A stretch of 64,000 nucleotides of DNA, from assembly GCA_963785075.1 (NCBI GenBank), contig CAWATW010000004.1, forward strand, positions 868,001 through 932,000. The letters are read 5' to 3'. Shown one piece after another: positions 53,798 to 61,832 of the stretch; position 1 is the stretch's first letter; each line of letters begins with the position of its first letter. Origin of the DNA: JAOUGY01 sp963785075. GTDB taxonomy: Bacteria; Actinomycetota; Acidimicrobiia; Spongiisociales; ZC4RG35. The notes beneath the pieces are model-generated. The model ran no database searches. It had not been told where the DNA came from and saw only the letters and a program-made list of their open reading frames with translations. The position numbers and the translations under genes are program-made.

Positions 53798-54028
53798 TCA
53801 CTCCGACTCGCCAGGGACGTATCGGCTCGTCATGAGCCACTCGAACACTTCATGCCGGAGGAAGTAGAGCTTGCGGCCGCCGTCCCTGCGGTGAGCGGGG
53901 ATGATCCCATCCCGCACCCACAGGCGGACGATCTGGTCTGACGTTTGTAGCAATTCGGCGAGCTGCTTGGCGTCCATCACCGCCGACACCTCCGGGTACC
54001 AGCGGTCGTAGTCGAAGTCCTCGCCCAT
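53798..54028 (-). CDS. excisionase-like HTH protein
   Basis: A 76-residue protein. A winged helix AKQLAELLQTSDQIVRLWVRD, then RRDGGRKLYFLRHEVFEWL, is the excisionase / MerR-type fold. It follows the next gene (54034-54303) by 5 bp in the same direction, so both are likely one transcript. They may replace or assist the excisionase next to the integrase, or regulate cargo. Confidence 0.75.
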   Translation of the reverse strand: MGEDFDYDRWYPEVSAVMDAKQLAELLQTSDQIVRLWVRDGIIPAHRRDGGRKLYFLRHEVFEWLMTSRYVPGESE

Positions 54029-54033
54029 CCCGC

Positions 54034-54303
54034 TCAGTCCCGCCCCGTGTCGTCGGATGCGGCTTCGTCCTCGGGAACGGGCTCACCCGGCGTGTACCGC
54101 TTCATGTCCTCAAGCACCTCTTCCCGGAGAAACCGGAACTGCTGACCCCACCGGAACGCCCGCAGCTCCCCCCGATGCACCTTGTCGCGCACGTCGCCGA
54201 TCGTCGAGTGCATCATCTCCGCCACGTGAGCCGTGGTCAGCACGAGCGGATACTCGGCTCGGAAACGCTGGAGGATCTCGTCCGAGAAGTCAGGACCGGC
54301 CAT
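54034..54303 (-). CDS. second excisionase-like HTH protein
   Basis: An 89-residue protein from ATG 54303 (TTG 54321 possible). The core LVLTTAHVAEMMHSTIGDVR, then RGELRAFRWGQQFRFLREEV, has the same helix-wing order as its downstream neighbour but is only distantly similar in sequence. Divergent from the Fic gene with about 205 bp between, so it may bind the repeats there. Confidence 0.68.
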   Translation of the reverse strand: MAGPDFSDEILQRFRAEYPLVLTTAHVAEMMHSTIGDVRDKVHRGELRAFRWGQQFRFLREEVLEDMKRYTPGEPVPEDEAASDDTGRD

Positions 54304-54379
54304 CCCGGCAACGTTACTCAACGGCGCGACAGCACTGAACGCGGGAGAGCACGGGGAGCCTTGTCAAAGGAATCGGCGT

Positions 54380-54467
54380 TTCGGTTGAACACCGCCGGCC
54401 GCTCATGAAAGTTCGATTGAACAGCCACCTCCGGAACTACAGAGGTGTTGTTCTGTTCGGTTCAATT
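54380..54467. promoter_or_regulatory. TTGAAC-type repeats upstream of the Fic gene
   Basis: TTCGGTTGAACA at 54380-54391 and TTCGATTGAACA at 54412-54423 are direct repeats 32 bp apart (three helical turns). A third, less exact copy TTCGGTTCAATT lies at 54456-54467 and also reads as an inverted copy. Likely binding sites of an HTH regulator controlling the Fic gene and/or the divergent HTH pair. Confidence 0.55.
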
Positions 54468-54507
54468 GATATCGCCCAAACTCGACAACTTCCCTACAGT
54501 CGTGAGC

Positions 54508-55503
54508 ATGTCACCGAGAGGACGGCCTTCCCGGGAGTCAGTCTACGAGCGGCTGCACACCCAGACATTGGAGCTGTGGAACAGATTGGGTGGTCTACCC
54601 AACCGACTGGAGGCCGCCGACATCTGGCGGAACATCTGGTACGCAGAGGCGCACCACTCGACTGCGATCGAAGGCAACACCCTCGTCCTGCAACAGGTCG
54701 AGGCGCTGCTCGATGAGGGTAAGGCCGTAGGGAACAAGCAGCTTGGCGAATACCTCGAAGTGAAGGGCTACGCCGACGCAGCCGACTGGGTCTACGGCCA
54801 AGCCGTCGATCCGTACGGGGAGCACGACGACACTGTCACCCTCACCGAGATCCGCCATATCCATCGGATGGCGCTCGGGCCGCTCTGGGAGGTTCTCCCC
54901 CCTTCTGACGCATTTCCCGAGGAGTCGCCTGGTTCCTTTCGTCGTCACGAGATCGCCGAATTCGCCGGTGGCATGAAGCCACCCTCGTGGGTCGAGATCG
55001 ACGCCCAGATGAGTGACTGGCTCGACGATGCAAACAGAATCACACCTGGAACCCTTGGTACGCCCGAGGATCTCGCCGTGAGTCACTGTAACTTCGAACG
55101 CATCCACCCGTTCCTCGACGGCAATGGCCGCGTGGGGCGGCTCGCCCTGAACCTGATGCTGGTCCGAATGGGCTACCCGCCGGCCATCATCTACAAGAAC
55201 CAGCGGAGCGCGTACCTCCGAGCGCTTCAGCGTGCGGACAGCGGTGACCCCGGTGCGTTGGGAGAATTCATTGCACGCGCCATCCTCGACAACCTCTACA
55301 AGTTCGTCGTCCCAGCCGTCGCGGGCCCGGCCAGGATGGTTCCTCTGGCCGGCCTCGTGGATGACCGAATCAGCCTTGCCGCACTCCGCGTTGCCGCATC
55401 TCGGGGTCGGCTCCAGGCCGCCAAAGGTCCGGACGGCCAGTGGCGAAGCTCGCGCAACTGGGTTGACGAATACCTCGCTTCGCGCGGACTGCGGGAGCGT
55501 TGA
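54508..55503 (+). CDS. Fic-domain protein (AMPylase type, with N-terminal inhibitory motif)
   Basis: A 331-residue protein from ATG 54508. The Fic core motif is complete: HCNFERIHPFLDGNGR with catalytic His200, Asp204, Asn206 and Arg211. An N-terminal (S/T)xxxE(G/N) inhibitory helix, STAIEGN with Glu55, makes it a class II self-inhibited Fic. A C-terminal winged-helix-like tail (about 290-331) is suggested by RISLAALRVAASRGRLQA. Expected activity: transfer of AMP (or another nucleotide) to a protein OH group, held off until the inhibitory Glu is displaced. In an island, a toxin or defence role is plausible. Confidence 0.9.
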   Translation: MSPRGRPSRESVYERLHTQTLELWNRLGGLPNRLEAADIWRNIWYAEAHHSTAIEGNTLVLQQVEALLDEGKAVGNKQLGEYLEVKGYADAADWVYGQAVDPYGEHDDTVTLTEIRHIHRMALGPLWEVLPPSDAFPEESPGSFRRHEIAEFAGGMKPPSWVEIDAQMSDWLDDANRITPGTLGTPEDLAVSHCNFERIHPFLDGNGRVGRLALNLMLVRMGYPPAIIYKNQRSAYLRALQRADSGDPGALGEFIARAILDNLYKFVVPAVAGPARMVPLAGLVDDRISLAALRVAASRGRLQAAKGPDGQWRSSRNWVDEYLASRGLRER

Positions 55504-55542
55504 ACGCGCGCCGTCCAGAGGACCAACCCCCACATCAGCACC

Positions 55543-56139
55543 TCAGAGCAGGCCGAGATCCTTCAGCCGAGACTCCCAATGCGCGAGCGCAGCATCGCAA
55601 ATCGCCGCAGCATCTCCAATGTCGACTCCCGTCTCAGTATCGACCACACGCCCACTGACAACTACTTCAGCCTTCCCCGCACCCGACAGCTGCGGTCCCC
55701 CAGCTCCGAGGGTCAGGGTCGCAGCCTCTCCGGTGTTGCCCGTCGTGAGCCGGAGGGATCGCGAGACGTCAACCACCGTCGGAGAGTGGCCCGTCCAACT
55801 CGTCTTCAGCGGATGACCGTGTTTCTCAGCATTCGATAGATCGTGCACCAGCGCAAGTTCGCCCGATGATTGGACGAATGCCTTCCTATCGAACTCCACG
55901 CCTTGCTGATCGGCCCAGTTGGCCACGTTGTCCCGGAGGTTCGCTATGGCATGGATGATCTGAAGGAGGAGGTTCTCGAGCTGTGCGTGAGTCAGGCCAC
56001 CAGAGAAGTCTTGGACGATGTAGGTTCCGGACTCGCTCTCCACGACTTTCGGCGCGAAGAGCGATAGATCCGCCTCGAAGACGCTACCCGCGGCGGCGTA
56101 GACCCGGCCGAGGCGGGCGACGAGATCGGCTGCGGTCAC
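55543..56139 (-). CDS. unknown, mostly helical protein at the right end of the island
   Basis: A 198-residue protein from GTG 56139. The middle is helical with QLENLLLQIIHAIANLRDNV, ANWADQQGVEFDR and LALVHDLSNAEKHGHP, a pattern seen in uncharacterised, possibly HEPN-like, proteins of mobile elements. Its C-terminal half is beta-rich (SLRLTTGNTGEAATLTLG, AEVVVSGRVVDTETG). It has no signal peptide. It converges with the Fic gene (39 bp apart). No function can be given. Confidence 0.65.
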   Translation of the reverse strand: MTAADLVARLGRVYAAAGSVFEADLSLFAPKVVESESGTYIVQDFSGGLTHAQLENLLLQIIHAIANLRDNVANWADQQGVEFDRKAFVQSSGELALVHDLSNAEKHGHPLKTSWTGHSPTVVDVSRSLRLTTGNTGEAATLTLGAGGPQLSGAGKAEVVVSGRVVDTETGVDIGDAAAICDAALAHWESRLKDLGLL

Positions 56140-56283
56140 GATGCCTCCGCTCCCTCGTCTTGTCCGTATTTTGTCCGTGAGGGGACGAGAAACACTGAAA
56201 CCTGACGAGCACCAACCATAAGCGAAGCCCTTGATTTCACTGGGTTTCCGGGGGTTTCTCCTGGTCAGCGACGTCGTCGGAAG
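56140..56283. other. right end of the island before attR
   Basis: 144 bp between the last island gene and attR. No gene or strong hairpin recognised. This should include arm-type integrase sites, but none can be read with confidence. Confidence 0.3.
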
Positions 56284-56433
56284 GGGCTTTTAACCCGTTG
56301 GTTGTGGGTTCGAGTCCCACGGGGCCCACGCCGGTCGGCTTCGCCGACCTAACCGAGTTTCCTTCGGAAACTCCAGGCACTGCAAGGGATTTTGAGGGAT
56401 CGAGCTCAAGCGCCATCTGGGTTTCCGGTGCTT
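56284..56433. repeat. attR: displaced tRNA-Lys 3' half and flank
   Basis: 56284-56356 is identical to 46722-46794; the next ~77 bp are about 85-90% identical to the attL flank. It contains only the 3' half of tRNA-Lys from the anticodon stem, so it is not a tRNA gene but the copy left from the chromosome when the island entered. Confidence 0.9.
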
Positions 56434-56524
56434 GGGCTCTTTGCGACTCGCCTGCCGCCGACGCCGCTGCCAATCGGGCACGGCGTGTCGGCGTCGGCTG
56501 ATGGCGTTGGCCTAGCATCGGCGG

Positions 56525-56922
56525 ATGGCTCAGAGCGTGCGCCGGAACACCGACGACGTGCCCGACGAGGTCGTCGACAGTCTGCGCGAGATCTGCCTCG
56601 CGCTCCCCGACGCACGCGAGCAGCGGCTTAGGTCGGCACCCGGTGGATGGTGCGCAAGAAGACGTTCGCCCACGTGCTCGGCGTCGAAACCGACGAATCG
56701 GCATGGGTGGTCCTCACCTTCCGCTCCCAGGGCGAAGAGCTCGAGACACTCCGCCACGTCGGCTACCCGTACTACGTGCTCGGGTGGGGTCGCGACGTCT
56801 TGGGCATGGTCATCGACCACGACACCGACTGGGAAGAGGTCGGCGAGATCGTCACCGAGAGCTTCTGCGTGATGGCCCCCAAGAAGCTCGTCGCCGTGAT
56901 CGATCGTCCGGACGGTCCATGA
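56525..56922 (+). pseudogene. MmcQ/YjbR family protein, frameshifted
   Basis: From ATG 56525 the frame gives DEVVDSLREICLALPDAREQ, the usual MmcQ/YjbR start. The family continuation VGTRWMVRKKTFAHVLGVE and EELETLRHVGYPYYVLGWGR lies in the next frame, to 56922. One G lost near 56631 (AGG(G)TC) explains it. Intact it would be about 132 residues, a normal length. It is the first gene outside the island on the right. Family members are small alpha/beta proteins of unclear function, with a DNA-binding CyaY-like fold. Confidence 0.7.
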
Positions 56923-57120
56923 GGCGCCCCGCCCGCAACTGGTCGCCCGCGACCAGCGGCGGGCGATCGGTCCCCCCCTGGGACGGCTCGCAGTGGGCGC
57001 ACTCCGGCAACCGTCGGCGGCGACACTCGGACCCCGGAACCCTGCTCACCGACGCCCCGCGACCTTGGGAAGCGGCCTGGTAGCGTCGCCCGTCGAGCCT
57101 CACCCCTGGAAGGAGAAGTC

Positions 57121-58104
57121 ATGGACTTCAACCTGCATGCGTCGACGACATCGGCGGAGACCTACTTTCGGCGGGTCCAGCTGGCCGAGGAACTGGGCTA
57201 TCGGGGCCTGTACATCGGCGAAGGTCAACTCGACATCCTCAACCCCTTCCAATTGATCGCAGCCGCCCGCTTCGTGTCCAGCAAAATCCATCTGGGTACG
57301 GCGACGACCAACATCGTCTTCCGCGACCCCACCCTGCTTGCGGGCGAGGCAGGCACTGCCAACCAGATGATCGGTGGTCGATTCGTGCTCGGCATCGCAA
57401 CGGGAGACTCCGCCGCCTATCAACTCGGTCGCAGCATCACCAAGATCGCCGAGATGGAAGAGGCCACGAAGACGATCCGCGCCCTGCTGAGCGGGGAGAG
57501 CCTCGAGACACCGTCGGGGCCGGTGCCTCTTCGGTTCCCCGTAGGTGACACAGTCCCTCCCATCTACTTCGCCGTGGAGGGCCCCAAGGGCCAACGATCT
57601 GCCGGCAGGGTCGCCGACGGGGTCATCATGGGCACAGGGTTCGACCTCGACCTCATCGAAATCGTCCGGTCCCGGGTCGCCGAAGGGGCCAACGAGGTCG
57701 GCCGGGACCCCGCCGAAGTCGACCTGATGGCAGCCGGGATCATCTACGTGTCAGATGACGGCGACGACGCACGCACGCGGGCGCGACGCCGGCTCGCCAA
57801 CCGGGCGCACCACAACTTCCGCCTCACGCTGGACTCCGTGCCGGAGGAGGAACGTCCGGGCGTGCAGCGGTTCATGGACAACTTCGACATCAGCCGGCCG
57901 CTCGAAGACCGGGTTCCGCCCGAGTTCGTTTCCGACTACCTGGTCCGACGGTTCTCGATCGCCGGCACCCCCGCGGAGTGCATCGAGCAAGTCCAGAAAC
58001 TGGCATCGATCGGAATCACCAACTTCCTGCTGACACCACCCGAGTACGCCTGGGAGGAAGTGGCCAAGCGCTGGGCGGAGGACGTGATGCCGCACGTGGG
58101 CTGA
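57121..58104 (+). CDS. LLM-class (F420-dependent type) oxidoreductase
   Basis: A 327-residue luciferase-like barrel from ATG 57121 with AAGGAGAAG upstream. Motifs: AEELGYRGLYIGEGQ, LGTATTNIVFRDPTLLA, GGRFVLGIATGDSAAY, and RVADGVIMGTG near the coenzyme site. The sequence resembles actinobacterial F420-dependent enzymes (methylene-H4MPT reductase-like group) more than FMN luciferases; F420 versus FMN cannot be settled by eye. It would move a hydride to or from an unknown substrate. Confidence 0.87.
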   Translation: MDFNLHASTTSAETYFRRVQLAEELGYRGLYIGEGQLDILNPFQLIAAARFVSSKIHLGTATTNIVFRDPTLLAGEAGTANQMIGGRFVLGIATGDSAAYQLGRSITKIAEMEEATKTIRALLSGESLETPSGPVPLRFPVGDTVPPIYFAVEGPKGQRSAGRVADGVIMGTGFDLDLIEIVRSRVAEGANEVGRDPAEVDLMAAGIIYVSDDGDDARTRARRRLANRAHHNFRLTLDSVPEEERPGVQRFMDNFDISRPLEDRVPPEFVSDYLVRRFSIAGTPAECIEQVQKLASIGITNFLLTPPEYAWEEVAKRWAEDVMPHVG

Positions 58105-58264
58105 GACCCGAGCAGCTGGCGACCCGTTGCCGGCCGACCACAGGCGACACCCTCGATTCCATTGGGGCTCCGGGCGTTAGGCCTGGTCAGCGACGGCGTC
58201 GGGGACGGACCTCGGGTCTCGCAGTGCTGGATATGGTAGGTCGGCCTGGATCAGGGGAGCTGTG

Positions 58265-59680
58265 ATGACGCAAGACGAACGGTGGGACTCCGAGTTCGAT
58301 GTGGTTGTTGCCGGCGCCGGTGGGGCGGGGCTGGCGGCCGCGATCGAAGCCGCGGACGCCGGGGCGAGAACCGTCGTCTTTGAGAAGCAAGGCAAGATCT
58401 GGGAGTCCTCGACCGCCATCAACGTAGGCATGGTGGCTTTTGCCGGAACCGACGTGCAAGAGCGCCTGGGCATCGAGGATTCGAGCGAACTGTTGTACCA
58501 GGACCTCCTGGCGGTGGGAGGCGGCAAGAACATCCCCAGCCTGGTCCGCGCCTACGCCGACCATCAACTGGACACCTACCGCTGGCTGACGGACCTGGGG
58601 GTGCAGTGGGCGGAGGCGACAACCGCCGCCGCGGGCATGAGCCGTCCCCGCGGGCATTTCTCCGACCCCCTGGACATGGTGAGGATCCTCAAGCGCGAGG
58701 CGGAACGGTGCGGAGCCACCGTCCTCTACCACTGCGCGGTCACCGGGCTGATCACCGACAGCGACCGCCGGGTAGCCGGCGTCGAGCTGCGGGACCGGAT
58801 GAACGAGACCCGCGTCCGGGCCTGCAGCGGGGTGGTACTGGCCACCGGCGGATTCGCCCGTTCCCCCGAGCGGCTGGCCGCCATCGATCGGCGCTTCATC
58901 GGAATGGCGGCTACAACCGGGGTGGGACACACCGGTGATGCCCTGCGAATGGCCGAGCCGTTGGGCGCCTTCTTCCGTGACATGGAGTACGTCAAGCCGA
59001 GCTATGAGCTGCACGTCACCGGGGACGGCGCAACCGAGATATGCCTGGTCTTCTACCTGGGAGCCATCATCGTCAACCGGGAGGGGCGCCGCTTCGTGAA
59101 CGAGTCCATCCCCTACAAGGACATCGGGATGGCCTCCATCGACCAGACCGACGGCGTCGGATTCATGGTCTTCGACCAGAAGATCTTCGACCGGGCGGTC
59201 GAGAACACCAGGAAGGCGTCGTCCGCCATTCCCCCGGAGAACGCGGTGTCAGGGCTCGACGAGTCGAGGATCCGGTTGCTGGTCAAGGCGGACACGATCG
59301 AGGAACTCGCCGACCTCATGCACGTTCCGCGCCAGCAGCTGAAAACGACGGTGGATCGATACAACGGCTTCGTGGCCGCCGGCGCCGACCCCGAGTTCGG
59401 TCGCAGCCACCTGTCGGCCAACATCGGCGTGCCGGTGATGATCGAGACGCCGCCCTTCTACGCCTACGAAGCCAAGAGCCACTTCCTCGCCACCTACGCC
59501 GGTCTGGCGATCGATGACAGCATGCGGGTCCTGACGCCCGAAGGCCCCATCGAGGGGCTGTACGCGGCCGGGGAGGCGATCGGCGGGTTCCACGGAGCCA
59601 GCTATCACTCCGGGGCTGCCGTGGGTCAGGCGCTGATCTTCGGACGCATCGCCGGCAGACAGGCCGCACAAGGGCAGTGA
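58265..59680 (+). CDS. FAD-binding dehydrogenase (KstD / fumarate reductase flavoprotein-like)
   Basis: A 471-residue protein from ATG 58265 (GTG 58262 possible), GGGGAG upstream. The FAD Rossmann start is FDVVVAGAGGAGLAAAIEAA; the middle has VVLATGGFARSPE; the end, IEGLYAAGEAIGGFHGASYHSG, binds FAD and substrate. This pattern belongs to the family of 3-ketosteroid delta-1 dehydrogenases, fumarate reductases and urocanate reductases. No signal peptide or heme domain. The substrate may be an enoate or steroid; no steroid cluster is near. Confidence 0.85.
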   Translation: MTQDERWDSEFDVVVAGAGGAGLAAAIEAADAGARTVVFEKQGKIWESSTAINVGMVAFAGTDVQERLGIEDSSELLYQDLLAVGGGKNIPSLVRAYADHQLDTYRWLTDLGVQWAEATTAAAGMSRPRGHFSDPLDMVRILKREAERCGATVLYHCAVTGLITDSDRRVAGVELRDRMNETRVRACSGVVLATGGFARSPERLAAIDRRFIGMAATTGVGHTGDALRMAEPLGAFFRDMEYVKPSYELHVTGDGATEICLVFYLGAIIVNREGRRFVNESIPYKDIGMASIDQTDGVGFMVFDQKIFDRAVENTRKASSAIPPENAVSGLDESRIRLLVKADTIEELADLMHVPRQQLKTTVDRYNGFVAAGADPEFGRSHLSANIGVPVMIETPPFYAYEAKSHFLATYAGLAIDDSMRVLTPEGPIEGLYAAGEAIGGFHGASYHSGAAVGQALIFGRIAGRQAAQGQ

Positions 59681-59865
59681 TCGCTGCCAACGTCGGCGGA
59701 TGTGATCGAGGAAACCAGGATTGGTGTCAGCCTCCTACCGCTCGCCTGAGTCGAGGACACTCGCCCCACTAGGGCACTCCCCGCGCTCGCTGCTCCCGAT
59801 ACCCTCGCCGGTGACAAAGGTGCAGGACGTCGCGTGGCCCGAATGGAGGATTGTTTTTGGGCGGG

Positions 59866-60189
59866 TCAGTAGAGAATGTCTAGTGCGTATCTGAGGGCGT
59901 GATCGAGTGCGGCCCTGGTGGCCAAATCGAGGTGTCCGATCGGGTCGTCATCGAATGCGGTGAGTGGGATCGTGATGACTGTGTCACAGGAGATGGCGGA
60001 GCGTTCGGGCAATCCGTGGTGGAGCCCGACTTCGACCTCGGATCGAATGCCGCGAATCGTGCGGGTGATTGGGGCGCACGTGACTGCCGTCAACACCTCG
60101 ATCGCGGCATCACGAGTCAGGACGCAAACGGGTCGGCGACCCGCGGGCGGACCGAGGTCCGCCCAGAAGATGTCGTTGCGAGCTACCAC
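59866..60189 (-). CDS. mazF: MazF/PemK-family endoribonuclease toxin
   Basis: A 107-residue toxin from GTG 60189. MazF signatures: IFWADLGPPAGRRPVCVLTR at the N-terminus, APITRTIRG (Arg-rich loop), then EVEVGLHHGLPERSAISCDT, with the Thr/Ser and Asp of the catalytic groove. It should cut mRNA at a short sequence and is neutralised by the antitoxin encoded just before it, whose stop overlaps its start by 7 bp. Gene order is the usual antitoxin-toxin. Confidence 0.88.
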   Translation of the reverse strand: MVARNDIFWADLGPPAGRRPVCVLTRDAAIEVLTAVTCAPITRTIRGIRSEVEVGLHHGLPERSAISCDTVITIPLTAFDDDPIGHLDLATRAALDHALRYALDILY

Positions 60190-60428
60190 GCAGGGGCAGT
60201 GTCGGCGGCGAGTCGTCGTGCAGACTCGACCAGCGCCGGATCGGCTGGCTGCCGTCGGTATGCGACCTGCAACTCTCGGTCGGCCGCGGCCATCTGCTCG
60301 GCTTCGAGCACGGCTTGTGCGCCGCGTCTGAGCAGTTCTGATCGGCTTGTTCCCAATCGCGAAGCCAGCGAATCGAGCTGGTCGACGAGTTCGTCGTCTA
60401 GTTGGACTAGGACTTCACGTCTCGCCAT
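60183..60428 (-). CDS. ribbon-helix-helix antitoxin of the MazEF-type pair
   Basis: An 81-residue protein from ATG 60428 (ATG 60434 possible). The ribbon ARREVLVQLDDELVDQLDSL and helices LASRLGTSRSELLRRG are a typical RHH DNA-binding end. The C-terminus (ELQVAYRRQPADPALVESAR) would wrap the toxin. No Shine-Dalgarno is visible; the start lies inside the operator, so the mRNA may be leaderless or nearly so. Confidence 0.85.
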   Translation of the reverse strand: MARREVLVQLDDELVDQLDSLASRLGTSRSELLRRGAQAVLEAEQMAAADRELQVAYRRQPADPALVESARRLAADTAPAW

Positions 60429-60454
60429 GACCATATGTTATCCCATATGGTCAT
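60427..60454. promoter_or_regulatory. palindromic operator of the MazEF operon
   Basis: ATGACCATATG and its exact reverse complement CATATGGTCAT are separated by 6 bp. They overlap the antitoxin start codons, well placed for repression by the RHH antitoxin and toxin-antitoxin complex. Confidence 0.75.
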
Positions 60455-60935
60455 AGCCGGGTAGTCTCTCGAGACCGGACTGTCCCCCGCGTCCGTGCTG
60501 GGCGCGCAGATCAACGCAGCTCAGCGTCCCGAAGATCCGAGCAGAACCGGCATCATGCCGCTGATCGAGAACTCGGAGGTCGGCTCGTGTTCTGTCCTGG
60601 CAGGCCCACCCTTCTCGAATGAGCGAAGTGCCGTGCGGTGACGCTGACGGCGGACAGCTTGCGGTGTCCCGCCAATCGCTTCGCCGCGAGACCCTCGATG
60701 CGCCCGCAGCGACCTGGTCGTCCGGGCGCGAAGACGGGCGACCGAGGTGCAACCGCCTCGTCTTCTCGGCAGCAAGCTTCAGCGTGCCGCGAATCGGCAT
60801 CTTCGGTCGCAATCCGGCAGAAACGGCGATTTGCAGCAGCCCATCTGCCCAGCCGACCCGTGACCAATTCGTTACCCGACAGCGACGTCGTAGTGATCCG
60901 CCGATCCGATCATGAGGATGACCAAAGGAGCAGTC
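60455..60935. other. intergenic, nothing recognised
   Basis: About 480 bp between the MazEF operon and the lipoprotein gene. Several short frames exist but none has a ribosome site or family likeness. The right end has AAGGAG just before the lipoprotein ATG. It should contain two divergent promoters. Confidence 0.4.
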
Positions 60936-61775
60936 ATGAGATCGGTTGGTGTCCGCATCCTCACGTATCTCGCCGTCGTGGGCCTGATCGCCGCCTGCGG
61001 TGGTGCCGATACAGCCGAATCGTCGACCACGGCGATCGCAGGTTCGTCCACGTCGACGGTGGAGAACACGACAACCACCGAGTTGCCCGAGACCACCGAA
61101 GCGACGCAGTCGACGCAACTGCCCGCAACGACGACCACGGATGCAACTCCTTCGACAACGGTCCTGGCCTCCACGACCACGATCGCCAACCCGGGTGAGG
61201 CGATTGACATCGGACCGCACGCCGGGGACATCCTGGCGGTGGTCGGCGTCGCCCACGACGACGTGCTCAACGTCCGCGTCGGTCCCGGCGTTGGCTTCCC
61301 CGTCATCGGCGAACTCTCGCCCACCGAAGACGGTCTTGTCGCAACCGGTGAGACACGGTCGATCCCCGGAGCGCTGTGGATCAGAGTCGATGCGGATGGG
61401 ACCGAAGGATGGATCAACCTCCGGTACGTCGCCTACCTGGGCGACACCAACGACATCACAGCCCAGGTGATCGAGCAGCTTGGCGCGAGGCCGGAGACGG
61501 AGACCATGCTCGATCTCGGCACGCTCGTCGCCGAAGCCGTCACCACAGCAGCCAGCGGTGAGGCTGTGCCCGAGCTTGTGATGTCGGTGGCGCCTACGGT
61601 TGGTGACCTGGGTGAGGTGACATTCGACGTGGTTGGCCTTGCAGACGACAGCGTGCGGGGATCCCGATTGCACGTGTTCGGCACGCCGTCGGAGGGCGGT
61701 GAAGGATTCGTGCTTGCTTCGGTCGAAGCCACCGTGTTCTGTGCCCGCGGGGTCAGCGACAGGTTGTGCAGCTGA
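60936..61775 (+). CDS. lipoprotein with bacterial SH3-like domain
   Basis: A 279-residue protein from ATG 60936 with AAAGGAG upstream; the upstream ATG 60912 is less likely. Lipobox IAAC (about Cys20). A long Thr/Ser-rich linker (about 25-88) precedes an SH3b-like domain (about 95-170) with VLNVRVGPGVGFPVIGEL and GTEGWINLRYVAYLG. A further beta domain (to 279) has LVMSVAPTVGDLGEV. Anchored outside the membrane, the SH3 part may bind peptidoglycan. Confidence 0.8.
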   Translation: MRSVGVRILTYLAVVGLIAACGGADTAESSTTAIAGSSTSTVENTTTTELPETTEATQSTQLPATTTTDATPSTTVLASTTTIANPGEAIDIGPHAGDILAVVGVAHDDVLNVRVGPGVGFPVIGELSPTEDGLVATGETRSIPGALWIRVDADGTEGWINLRYVAYLGDTNDITAQVIEQLGARPETETMLDLGTLVAEAVTTAASGEAVPELVMSVAPTVGDLGEVTFDVVGLADDSVRGSRLHVFGTPSEGGEGFVLASVEATVFCARGVSDRLCS

Positions 61776-61832
61776 CGGCACTGCGCCGGCAGCGGAGATG
61801 ATCGAACCCGGGTGTCGAATGCGGCTGCAGCG

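Larger units (their letters stand above)
46722..56356. mobile_element. tRNA-Lys-integrated genomic island (about 9.6 kb)
   Basis: It is bounded by 73-bp perfect direct repeats, with an integrase facing attL and an excisionase behind it. Cargo left to right: sigma factor and membrane partner, SEC-C protein, DUF433 protein, neocarzinostatin-domain lipoprotein, two HTH proteins, Fic protein and an unknown protein. No replication, relaxase or conjugation genes are seen, so it is an integrated element dependent on others for transfer, or a decayed one. The intact tRNA stays at the left end. Confidence 0.85.

Noticed and set aside
56237..56704. 155-aa frame containing GPVGLEPTTNGLKA
   Set aside because: This peptide is the well-known antisense translation of a tRNA and its flank, here attR; not a gene.
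60438..61781. 447-aa open frame on the - strand
   Set aside because: Antisense to the SH3-type lipoprotein, which has a signal peptide and ribosome site; the frame is Gly/Arg/Asp-rich.
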